From: an uncultured Collinsella sp.
Lineage (GTDB): Bacteria > Actinomycetota > Coriobacteriia > Coriobacteriales > Coriobacteriaceae
Assembly: GCA_900757385.1 (NCBI GenBank)
Contig: CAAENO010000224.1
Span: 1 to 14,129, forward strand
Direction of reading: 5' to 3'
Length of the DNA stretch: 14,129 nucleotides
The notes under the pieces were generated by a model. That model did no database searches, was not told the origin of the DNA, and saw nothing but the letters and a program-made list of their open reading frames with translations. Below are positions 1 through 6,583 of this stretch, one piece after another. Each line of letters begins with the position of its first letter. Within the stretch, counting starts at the first letter, position 1. The translations under genes were made by a program, and so were the position numbers.

Positions 1-161
1 AACTTCCGGACTTCTCGCTACGAAAACTGAGCCGTTCGCCGAATATTCCGTGCATTTCGCGGTATTATAGGGGCTGCATGTCATGTCCCTTTCGAAGGGT
101 CGCCCGGCAATCGCCAGCCACGACCCCCAGACGGGACGCCAACACGATAGAGAGGAGAGGC

Positions 162-896
162 ATGCAGTACTCACAGGAAGTGGAGAACATGTGCCCCGTT
201 GCCAAGGGTGCATACCACGGCCCCGCACCCATCCCCGAGGAGGGCAAGTGGGTCCAGGCTAAGGAGATTACCGACATCTCCGGTCTTACGCACGGTGTGG
301 GTTGGTGCGCACCCCAGCAGGGCGCCTGCAAGCTCACGCTGAACGTCAAGGACGGCATCATCGAGGAGGCCCTCGTTGAGACCATCGGCTGCTCGGGCAT
401 GACCCACTCTGCCGCCATGGCTTCCGAGATTCTTCCCGGTAAGACCATCCTCGAGGCCCTCAACACCGACCTCGTCTGCGACGCCATCAACGTTGCTATG
501 CGCGAGATCTTCCTGCAGATCGTTTACGGCCGCAGCCAGACCGCGTTCTCCGAGGGCGGCCTGCCCGTGGGCGCCTCCCTCGACGACCTCGGCAAGGGCC
601 TTCGCTCTCAGGTCGGCACCATGTTCGGCACCAAGGCCAAGGGCGCTCGTTACCTCGAGCTCGCTCAGGGCTACGTCACCCGCATGGCTCTCAACGACAA
701 GAACGAGATCATCGCATTCGAGTTCCTGAACCTCGGCAAGTTCACCGACGCCGTCAAGGCCGGCAAGACCCCCGAGGAGGCCATCGCTGGCGCTATGGGC
801 CACTATGGTCAGTGGGAGAACGCTGCCAAGTACATCGACCCGCGCACCGACGAGGAGACTCACTCCGTCGCCAGCGTGTTCCCGGTTCACGAGTAG
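162..896 (+). CDS. NifU/IscU-like iron-sulfur cluster assembly scaffold protein
   Basis: A 244-residue cytoplasmic protein resembling the U-type scaffolds on which Fe-S clusters are built and passed on. The N-terminal half carries the scaffold signature: Cys56 in GACKLTLNV, followed by a DGIIEEA strand, Cys77 in ETIGCSGMTHSAAMAS (compare the IscU GC.xSxAS motif), and Cys106 in DLVCDAIN. Cys11 and Cys49 are additional. The C-terminal half (about 120-244) is longer than in classical IscU (about 130 residues) and its role is unknown. The start at 162 is preferred because GAGGAG lies 4 nt upstream and the MQYSQEVENM opening fits related proteins as I recall them. An ATG at 189 also has a plausible ribosome binding site. 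The gene is followed after 18 nt by the GGGtGRT gene, so the two are almost certainly one operon. Codon use is strongly biased to C-ending codons, suggesting high expression. The family call is firm; the cluster type and client are unknown. Confidence 0.85.
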   Translation: MQYSQEVENMCPVAKGAYHGPAPIPEEGKWVQAKEITDISGLTHGVGWCAPQQGACKLTLNVKDGIIEEALVETIGCSGMTHSAAMASEILPGKTILEALNTDLVCDAINVAMREIFLQIVYGRSQTAFSEGGLPVGASLDDLGKGLRSQVGTMFGTKAKGARYLELAQGYVTRMALNDKNEIIAFEFLNLGKFTDAVKAGKTPEEAIAGAMGHYGQWENAAKYIDPRTDEETHSVASVFPVHE

Positions 897-914
897 AAAG
901 GGAGGGAAATAACT

Positions 915-1919
915 ATGACTGTTACGTTCGAAGGTTACGAGCGCCGCGCTGACAAGATCAACAAGTGCCTCGCCGACAACGGCATCGCCTCCCTCGAGGA
1001 AGCTCTGCAGATCTGCACCGACAAGGGCTTCAACCCGCGTGAGATCGTCAACAACACCCAGTCCATCGCCTTCCAGAACGCCGAGTGGGCCTACACCCTC
1101 GGTTGCGCTCTCGCTGTCAAGCGTGGCGCCAAGACCGCTTCTGAGGCTGCCGCCATCATCGGCGAGGGCATCCAGGCCTTCACCGTTCCCGGCTCCGTCG
1201 CCGAGGACCGCAAGGTCGGTCTGGGCCACGGCAACCTGGGCGCTATGCTGCTCTCCGACGACACCGAGTGCTTCGCCTTCCTGGCCGGCCACGAGTCCTT
1301 CGCTGCCGCTGAGGGCGCTATCGGCCTGGCTCTGAACGCCAACAAGGCTCGCAAGAAGCCGCTGCGCGTTATCCTCAACGGTCTGGGCAAGGACGCCGCT
1401 CAGATCATCGCCCGCATCAACGGCTTCACCTACGTGAAGACCCAGTTCGACTACTACACGGGCGAGCTCAAGGTCGTCGAGACCATCCCCTACTCCGATG
1501 GTCCCCGCGCTGCCGTTAACTGCTACGGTTCCGACGACGTCCGCGAGGGCGTTGCCATCATGTGGCACGAGAACGTCGACATCTCGATCACCGGTAACTC
1601 CACCAACCCCACGCGCTTCCAGCACCCCGTCGCTGGCACCTACAAGAAGGAGCGCCTCGAGGCTGGCAAGAAGTACTTCTCCGTCGCTTCTGGTGGCGGC
1701 ACTGGCCGTACCCTGCACCCGGACAACATGGGCGCCGGCCCTGCCTCTTACGGCATGACCGACACCATGGGCCGTATGCACTCCGACGCCCAGTTCGCCG
1801 GTTCTTCCTCCGTGCCTGCGCACGTCGACATGATGGGTCTCATCGGCATGGGCAATAACCCCATGGTCGGTGCCACCGTCGCCTGCGCTGTCGCCGTCGA
1901 GGAGGCCCTCAAGGCCTAA
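915..1919 (+). CDS. GGGtGRT family protein
   Basis: A 334-residue protein carrying the family-defining motif GGGTGRT at residues 260-266, inside a Gly/Met-rich C-terminal third that continues with NMGAGPASYGMTDTMGRMHS and GLIGMGNNPMVGA. This matches the conserved family called GGGtGRT, which has no established biochemical function. No signal peptide or membrane segment is visible, so it is probably cytoplasmic. It contains several scattered Cys residues (in NKCLAD, LQICTDKG, LGCALA, TECFAF, NCYGSD, VACAVA) but no classic CxxC ferredoxin pattern. The start ATG has an AGGGAGGG ribosome binding site 7-15 nt upstream. It is the second gene of an operon with the scaffold-like gene and ends just before a strong terminator, which implies a role in Fe-S cluster handling or a partner activity (inference). 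Codon bias is as strong as in its neighbour. Confidence 0.9.
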   Translation: MTVTFEGYERRADKINKCLADNGIASLEEALQICTDKGFNPREIVNNTQSIAFQNAEWAYTLGCALAVKRGAKTASEAAAIIGEGIQAFTVPGSVAEDRKVGLGHGNLGAMLLSDDTECFAFLAGHESFAAAEGAIGLALNANKARKKPLRVILNGLGKDAAQIIARINGFTYVKTQFDYYTGELKVVETIPYSDGPRAAVNCYGSDDVREGVAIMWHENVDISITGNSTNPTRFQHPVAGTYKKERLEAGKKYFSVASGGGTGRTLHPDNMGAGPASYGMTDTMGRMHSDAQFAGSSSVPAHVDMMGLIGMGNNPMVGATVACAVAVEEALKA

Positions 1920-1954
1920 TCGCGTCCGCGCGATGCTCATATAGTTGAGCTTTG

Positions 1955-1989
1955 GAGCCGCTACCTTTCGAGGTGGCGGCTCTTTTTTT
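1955..1989 (+). terminator. Rho-independent terminator of the scaffold/GGGtGRT operon
   Basis: An 11-bp stem (1955-1965 with 1972-1982, including one G-U pair) closes a TTTCGA loop and is followed by seven T residues at 1983-1989. It lies 36 nt after the GGGtGRT stop codon and separates the operon from the flavoprotein gene. Confidence 0.9.
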
Positions 1990-2173
1990 ACACTGACGCA
2001 GGGCAGCTAATGCCGATATATCAGTTGGGGCGAAATACGAGATGTGATGAGACGGAGCGTCAGAACGTCCATGACGCCCACCTGCCATATTTGCCCTTTA
2101 CCGATTTGCCGAGTCTTTGCGGCCCCATTGCCGATCACCCATGCGACAATGCGCCGGACGAGAAAGGAATCCG

Positions 2174-3700
2174 ATGGAATCGACTGATGTACTGGTAATT
2201 GGATCTGGCATTGCGGGCCTTTGCGCCGCCATCGAAGCGGCACGCACGGGCGCAACCGTCGCTGTGGCAAGCGCCGGCAAGACTATGAGTGGATCGAGCT
2301 TCTTCCCCGGAACCTGGGGCCTGGGGCTTATCGGACCCGTTAGCGAAGACGACGAACAAGACCTCATCGATACCATCCAGACCGTTGCTGGCGGCGTTGC
2401 CGACCCCGAACTCGTCCAGACGTTCGTCCACGGCATTCCCCAGGCAATTAAATGGCTCGAGCAAGACTTGGGCGTTGAGCTTCAGCGTCCGCAAAGCGCC
2501 GAAAGCGCTCAGCAAAAGCAGTTTATCCCCTGCTTTGACCACAAGACGCGCATGTGGCGCGGCCTCACCCGCAAGCCCCTTGAGGACGCTCTGACGACCC
2601 GGATCGAGTCGCTCGGCATTCGCCTGCTCCCCCGCCATGAGCTTATCGACCTTGTTGAAGATACGGACGGAAAGATTGTCGGCGCCACGCTCTACGACCG
2701 GACAAACGAGCGTCTCGTGCCTATGGCAGTCAAGGCCACTATCATCGCTGCGGGCGGCACGGGTGGCCTGTTCGAGCGCAGCCTCACTTCCGCCGACGTG
2801 CTCAGCTCATCACAGGCTATCGCGCTGGCGCACGGTGCGTCCCTTACTAATATAGAGTTCATGCAGATGATGCCCGGCTTTATAGAGCCCAAGCGAAACC
2901 TTGTTTTTAACGAGAAGACCTGGCGCTACGTCAAGTTCGACCAGCCGGTCGATAACGCCGACGATAAGCTCGACGATCTGCTCGAGCAACGCTCCGGATA
3001 TGGTCCCTTCACTTCGCGTCTGGATTCTCGCGCTATCGACCTAGCCATCGACCAAGCGGGAGCCGAAGGCCTGGCGCTCCACTACGATTTCCCCCGCGAG
3101 GATGTCCCAGAGTTTGTGCAGACCTTTGCCACCTGGCTGCAAGACGAGCACGGCATCGCCCCGACTGACGAGATGCGCGTTGCGATGTATGCCCACGCCG
3201 CTAACGGCGGTATCAAGATCGACATGACCGCGTACACGGGCGTTGAGGGCCTCTACGCCTGCGGTGAGGCAACAGGCGGCATGCACGGCGCCGACCGCAT
3301 CGGCGGCTTGTCAAGCGCCAACGGCATCGTGTTTGGGCGCATCGCGGGCGTCTCAGCGGCTCACGCGGCACTGGACGCTCCCGAGGCGGCCGCTCCGATG
3401 GATATCGCCCTCCCTCAGTATGGCATTGCCACAACAGATGCCGAACGCCTGACACACAGCCTTAAGCACACGATGAGCACCTATTGCATGATCAACAGGA
3501 CCGAAGCAGGTCTATCCAAGGCCCTGCAACAGCTTGAAAGCCTGAAAGACGAGGCAACGGCGCTGAGCAAGCCGCATGCCAACGACAGCGAGATCGCAGC
3601 CCTCGCCCGCCTGCAATCGCAGATTCAACTAGCACAGGAAATGGTCAAAGCCATGCACAAGCGGACCGAAAGCCTGGGTTCGCACTATCGATCGAATTAA
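2174..3700 (+). CDS. FAD-dependent fumarate reductase/L-aspartate oxidase-family flavoprotein
   Basis: A 508-residue flavoprotein of the SdhA/FrdA/NadB superfamily. Residues 4-15 form the Rossmann dinucleotide fold (GSGIAG at 10-15). The FAD-capping and substrate region lies in the middle, and residues 343-390 hold the second FAD motif (GGIKIDM, GLYACGEATGGMHGADRIGG). Positions matching the superfamily active site are His341 (in AHAANGG), Arg282/Arg286 and Arg375 (in HGADR). The classical QFHPT motif reads QMMPG at 231-235, so its substrate His is Met233. No His stands at the usual covalent FAD attachment position, so FAD is probably non-covalent. The C-terminal helical domain ends RTESLGSHYR, where the family usually has RxESRGxHxR. 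There is no signal peptide and no adjacent Fe-S or membrane-anchor subunit, and no nadA or nadC nearby. It is therefore a stand-alone cytoplasmic oxidoreductase of unknown substrate. The ATG at 2174 has GAAAGG 8 nt upstream. Confidence 0.8.
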   Translation: MESTDVLVIGSGIAGLCAAIEAARTGATVAVASAGKTMSGSSFFPGTWGLGLIGPVSEDDEQDLIDTIQTVAGGVADPELVQTFVHGIPQAIKWLEQDLGVELQRPQSAESAQQKQFIPCFDHKTRMWRGLTRKPLEDALTTRIESLGIRLLPRHELIDLVEDTDGKIVGATLYDRTNERLVPMAVKATIIAAGGTGGLFERSLTSADVLSSSQAIALAHGASLTNIEFMQMMPGFIEPKRNLVFNEKTWRYVKFDQPVDNADDKLDDLLEQRSGYGPFTSRLDSRAIDLAIDQAGAEGLALHYDFPREDVPEFVQTFATWLQDEHGIAPTDEMRVAMYAHAANGGIKIDMTAYTGVEGLYACGEATGGMHGADRIGGLSSANGIVFGRIAGVSAAHAALDAPEAAAPMDIALPQYGIATTDAERLTHSLKHTMSTYCMINRTEAGLSKALQQLESLKDEATALSKPHANDSEIAALARLQSQIQLAQEMVKAMHKRTESLGSHYRSN

Positions 3701-3742
3701 ACTGGACACCTATCTAGAGCAGAGCACAACTAATCGATATCT

Positions 3743-3778
3743 ATGGGCCCCGTGACCTCGAAGTGGCACGGGGCCCAT
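3743..3778 (+). other. Perfect 12-bp GC-rich inverted repeat after the flavoprotein gene
   Basis: The arms 3743-3754 and 3767-3778 are exact reverse complements around a 12-nt loop. It lies 42 nt after the flavoprotein stop codon. There is no T-tract after either arm, so it is either a terminator lacking the U-tract (which would need Rho), a 3'-end stabilising hairpin, or another palindromic site. Confidence 0.6.
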
Positions 3779-3861
3779 TCGTGTCCGCACGGCAGCGTAT
3801 CCTTATTCTGAGTACAGAGCGGGCAAAGCGCGCATAGACAATAGATCAGCGAGGAGGAGAT

Positions 3862-4722
3862 ATGGACAGTAGAGATATCGAGAAGTGGCGTGTCGAACTT
3901 GATAGCTGCGCCAATGTGGAAGACGGCGTTGAGTATTGGCTCGCACGCGATTTAATGGAACCCATGGGATACACTCGATGGGAGAACTTCGCCGAAGTTG
4001 TTAAGAGGGCAAAAGTCTCGTGCGAAACAAATAAAACTCCAGTTGATTCCCATTTTCGTGACACCACGAAAATGATAACTGCCGGTGTCGCCGCTCGCGC
4101 GGTTAAAGACTACAAGCTTACGCGCTATGCATGCTATTTAATCGCCCAAAACGGAGATTCAAACAAGCCAGAGATCGCGCTCGCCTAGGCATACTTTGCC
4201 GTGCAGACGCGCCGCCAAGAGCTCATAGAGCAGCGCTTCGCAGAGATTCAGCGCTTACAGGCGCGCCACTCGCTATCCGATTCAGAGAAACAGCTCTCGG
4301 GTATTGCGTTCAAACGCGGCGTGGACTCCAAAGGATTCGCGATCATCAAGTCGAAGGGCGACGAAGCGTTATTCGGCGGCAGAAGCACGGCGGAAATGAA
4401 GCAGCAGCTCGGCATATCCAAGAGCGCGGCATTGGCGGACAGGTTAGCCGATGTCCTCATCAAAGCAAAGGACCTTACGAACTCGATGACGGCCTTCAAC
4501 GCCGAGGAACACGACCTGTACGGTCTGGACCAGATCAAGCAAGAGCACGTCGAGAACAACACAAGCGTGCGTGGCGGCCTCATCGACCGCGGAATTGTCC
4601 CCGAGAACCTGCCACCTGCCGAGGATACAAAAAAGCTCGAGCGTCGCGTGAAGGCAGCGGAGAAGAAACTCAAGGAAGGTACTGACGGTTTTACCGATCC
4701 CCAGGGTAGACTCGATCTGTGA
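3862..4722 (+). pseudogene. dinD: dinD-like DNA-damage-inducible gene interrupted by an in-frame amber stop
   Basis: The frame opens with ATG at 3862 behind a very good ribosome binding site (GAGGAGGAG) and reads 108 residues to a TAG at 4186-4188. The same frame then continues without a gap to TGA at 4720-4722. Read through the TAG it encodes 286 residues, close to the size of E. coli DinD (about 274). The N-terminal part has the DinD features EYWLARDL, WENFAEVV, TKMITAG, LTRYACYLIAQNGD and KP.IA. The part after the TAG begins AYFAVQTRRQEL, where E. coli DinD has TYFAIQTRRQEL preceded by Gln. The TAG thus stands where a Gln (CAG) is expected, pointing to a single C-to-T nonsense change. A GTG at 4201 could restart translation, but no ribosome binding site precedes it. 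Codon use is weaker and GC lower than in neighbours, consistent with an acquired gene. No LexA-type GAAC-N4-GTTC box is visible upstream. Confidence 0.85.
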
Positions 4723-4765
4723 AAGCGGCCGTGCCCTTTCGGGTTCGACCCCATGAAAGGTCAAC

Positions 4766-4796
4766 AAAAAAGACGGCCAACTTTCGTTGACCGTCT
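4766..4796 (-). terminator. Terminator of the tRNA-His/Lys/Lys operon
   Basis: On the minus strand an 11-bp stem (4796-4786 with 4781-4771, one U-G pair) closes a GAAA loop and runs into a T-tract (A residues 4766-4771 on the plus strand). It lies 11 nt beyond the CCA end of the last tRNA-Lys. Confidence 0.85.
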
Positions 4797-4806
4797 AAAC
4801 ATGCTT

Positions 4807-4882
4807 TGGTGGGCCGTCAGGGGGTCGAACCCTGGACCTTGGGATTAAGAGTCCCCTGCTCTACCAACTGAGCTAACGACCC
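4807..4882 (-). tRNA. tRNA-Lys (anticodon CTT), second copy
   Basis: Reverse strand from 4882 to 4807, 76 nt including an encoded CCA (4807-4809). The acceptor stem GGGTCGT pairs with ACGGCCC with one wobble. The D arm is AGCTCAGTTGGTAGAGC, the anticodon loop CTCTTAA has anticodon CTT (reads AAG), and the T arm is CAGGGTTCGACCCCCTG. The mature 73 nt are identical to the copy at 4926-5001. This is the last gene of the tRNA operon. Confidence 0.97.
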
Positions 4883-4886
4883 AAAG

Positions 4887-4912
4887 CTAAAGTCCGTGGT
4901 GGCGGACTTTAG
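4887..4912. repeat. Perfect 10-bp hairpin between the two tRNA-Lys genes
   Basis: CTAAAGTCCG (4887-4896) and CGGACTTTAG (4903-4912) are exact reverse complements around the 6-nt spacer TGGTGG. It occupies most of the 43-nt spacer between the two identical tRNA-Lys copies. No T-tract follows in the minus-strand (transcribed) direction, so it is not a standard terminator. It could be a processing structure within the precursor transcript or a transcription attenuator. Confidence 0.75.
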
Positions 4913-4925
4913 AGGAGATATCGTG

Positions 4926-5001
4926 TGGTGGGCCGTCAGGGGGTCGAACCCTGGACCTTGGGATTAAGAGTCCCCTGCTCTACCAACTGAGCTAACGACC
5001 C
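4926..5001 (-). tRNA. tRNA-Lys (anticodon CTT), first copy
   Basis: Reverse strand from 5001 to 4926, 76 nt including encoded CCA (4926-4928). It has the same sequence and folding as the copy at 4807-4882, with loop CTCTTAA and anticodon CTT. It lies 22 nt after the CCA end of tRNA-His in the transcribed direction and is the middle gene of the operon. Confidence 0.97.
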
Positions 5002-5023
5002 GATATCGACACGAAGCAAGAAC

Positions 5024-5101
5024 TGGGGTGGGTAAAGGGACTCGAACCCTCGACCTACGGGACCACAACCCGTCGCTCTAGCCAACTGAGCTACACCCAC
5101 C
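5024..5101 (-). tRNA. tRNA-His (anticodon GTG)
   Basis: Reverse strand from 5101 to 5024, 78 nt including the extra 5' G (G-1, position 5101) and encoded CCA (5024-5026). The G-1 faces C73 (5027), the histidine identity pair. The acceptor stem is GTGGGTG with TACCCAC (one G-U). The anticodon loop is TTGTGGT, giving GTG. The T arm contains GAGGGTTCGAGTCCCTT. It is the first gene of the tRNA operon, about 20 nt from the predicted transcription start. Confidence 0.97.
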
Positions 5102-5127
5102 GTGTCCTGTGCGCTTCGCGCTCGACT

Positions 5128-5156
5128 ATTATTGCAAGGAACGCCACGCGATGCAA
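5128..5156 (-). promoter_or_regulatory. Predicted sigma-70 type promoter of the tRNA operon
   Basis: On the minus strand, -35 TTGCAT (5156-5151) and -10 AATAAT (5133-5128) are separated by exactly 17 nt. The predicted start, near 5121, is about 20 nt before tRNA-His. Upstream of the -35, 5162-5190 is rich in A and T runs and could act as an UP element, as is common at stable-RNA promoters. The assignment is from consensus and position only. Confidence 0.6.
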
Positions 5157-5187
5157 GCCCCAATTTTCAAGAATTTTGAAAAGAGTT

Positions 5188-5256
5188 TTTCGAGCCCGTT
5201 TCGAGCAAATCCCACCGGTTCCATAGGAGTAAACTTGCTCCACCCAATGCTCGAAA
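5188..5256 (+). promoter_or_regulatory. Aminotransferase leader with two competing arms for one pre-SD sequence
   Basis: TTTCGAGC occurs twice (5188-5195 and 5199-5206), and its exact complement GCTCGAAA occurs once at 5249-5256, directly against the AAAGGATAGG ribosome binding region of the aminotransferase. Either upstream copy could pair with it over 8 bp and partly sequester translation initiation. A further 7-bp hairpin (5164-5170 with 5176-5182) lies upstream. This may be a regulated leader or may be chance; no known riboswitch class is recognised. Confidence 0.3.
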
Positions 5257-5264
5257 GGATAGGC

Positions 5265-6446
5265 ATGAAAGAACTCTCCAACCGCACGGCGGCGTTTACC
5301 GATTCGGTCATCCGCCGCATGACGCGCATCTCCAACAAGTATGGTGCCGTCAACCTGTCGCAGGGCTTCCCCGATTTCGATCCCCCGGCGCAGCTGCTCG
5401 ATAGCCTCAGCACCATTGCCACCGACCCCAAGCCGCTTTACCACCAGTACTCCATCACCTGGGGCTCCCAGGCCATGCGCGAGGCGCTTGCCGCCAAGCA
5501 GGAGCACTTTATGGGCATGCCGATCAACCCCAACGAGAACATCGTGGTCACCTGCGGCTCCACCGAGGCCATGATGGCCGCCATGATGACGGTCACGAAC
5601 CCCGGCGACAAGGTCGTCATCTTCTCGCCATTCTACGAGAACTACGGCGCCGACACGATCCTTTCGGGTGCGGAGCCTATCTACGTGCCGCTCAACCCGC
5701 CCACCTTTGACTTTGACCGTGAGGTCCTGGAGGCGGCCTTCCGCGACAACGATCCCAAGGCGATCGTTCTATGCAACCCGTCCAACCCCTGCGGCAAGGT
5801 CTTTACCCGCGAGGAGCTCACCCTTATCGCCGACCTGTGCAAAAAGTATGACGCCTACTGCATCACCGACGAGGTCTACGAGCACATCGTCTACGCGCCC
5901 CACGAGCACGTGTACATGGCCACGCTGCCCGGCATGTTTGAGCGCACCATCAGCTGCAGCTCGCTATCCAAGACCTACTCCATCACCGGCTGGCGCCTGG
6001 GCTACACCATCGCTCCTGCCGAAATCACCGAGCGCATCAAAAAGGTTCACGACTTCCTCACCGTGGGCGCCGCCGCTCCCCTGCAAGAGGCCGTCGTCAC
6101 CGCCCTCAACTTCGACGACAGCTATTACCAGGAGGTCCTCGACCTCTACACCGCCAAGCGCGACCTATTCTGTCAGGGACTCGACAGCATCGGACTCACG
6201 CACAACGTGCCGCAGGGCGCCTACTACGTGATGATGGATATCTCGGAGTTTGGCTATAACAGCGACCTCGACTTCTGCGAGGATTTGGCCTCCAAGGTGG
6301 GCGTGGGCGCCGTGCCCGGCTCGAGCTTCTTCCGCGAGCCCGTCAACCATCTGATTCGTTTCCACTTTGCCAAACGAGACGAGACGCTTAACGCGGCACT
6401 GGAGAACCTCAAGTCTCTGCGTGATAAAATCGAACCGCGCGGGTAA
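5265..6446 (+). CDS. PLP-dependent class I/II aminotransferase
   Basis: A 393-residue fold-type I aminotransferase that moves an amino group between an amino acid and a 2-oxo acid using pyridoxal phosphate. Visible landmarks are NLSQGFPDFDPP near residues 30-41, CGSTEAMMAA (phosphate-side loop), Asn174 in NPSNPCGK, Asp202 in ITDEVYEH (pyridine nitrogen), Lys236 in SSLSKTYSITGWRLGY (Schiff base) and Arg365 in HLIRFHFAK (substrate carboxylate). The GQGFPDF-type N-terminus and the length resemble the kynurenine/methionine aminotransferase branch (YbdL, KAT-like), but substrate specificity cannot be read from the sequence. The start at 5265 is chosen over an upstream in-frame ATG at 5109, because AAAGGATAGG precedes it and the residues before it (which would overlap the tRNA promoter) do not look like family sequence. 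It is a single-gene unit between the divergent tRNA operon and its own terminator. Confidence 0.88.
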   Translation: MKELSNRTAAFTDSVIRRMTRISNKYGAVNLSQGFPDFDPPAQLLDSLSTIATDPKPLYHQYSITWGSQAMREALAAKQEHFMGMPINPNENIVVTCGSTEAMMAAMMTVTNPGDKVVIFSPFYENYGADTILSGAEPIYVPLNPPTFDFDREVLEAAFRDNDPKAIVLCNPSNPCGKVFTREELTLIADLCKKYDAYCITDEVYEHIVYAPHEHVYMATLPGMFERTISCSSLSKTYSITGWRLGYTIAPAEITERIKKVHDFLTVGAAAPLQEAVVTALNFDDSYYQEVLDLYTAKRDLFCQGLDSIGLTHNVPQGAYYVMMDISEFGYNSDLDFCEDLASKVGVGAVPGSSFFREPVNHLIRFHFAKRDETLNAALENLKSLRDKIEPRG

Positions 6447-6473
6447 GGACGGTCAGTAACTAAAGGCACTATA

Positions 6474-6512
6474 GAAACCTCGTGAACCCGTTGGGCCACG
6501 AGGTTTCTTTTT
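6474..6512 (+). terminator. Terminator of the aminotransferase gene
   Basis: An 11-bp perfect stem (GAAACCTCGTG at 6474-6484 with CACGAGGTTTC at 6497-6507) is followed by five T residues. A short CCC/GGG inner helix can form in the loop. It lies 27 nt after the aminotransferase stop. Confidence 0.88.
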
Positions 6513-6583
6513 ATAGCGACCTCATTTATTTTATTGAGCGCTATACTTTAGTCACGGAGCAACTCGTCCCAGAGAGGAATACT

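Noticed and set aside
171..1940. A 589-codon open frame on the minus strand opposite the scaffold and GGGtGRT genes
   Set aside because: It is a shadow of two strongly codon-biased real genes. It spans both genes and their gap, its protein is Gly/Val/Leu/Asp-rich low-complexity sequence, and it matches no family.
3780..3861. Possible LexA/SOS operator upstream of the dinD-like gene
   Set aside because: No GAAC-N4-GTTC or CTGT-N8-ACAG palindrome could be found, so SOS control cannot be supported from sequence.
4201..4722. A separate gene starting at GTG 4201
   Set aside because: It is in the same frame as the upstream dinD part, begins in the middle of a conserved DinD block and has no ribosome binding site, so it is better explained as the 3' part of a broken gene.
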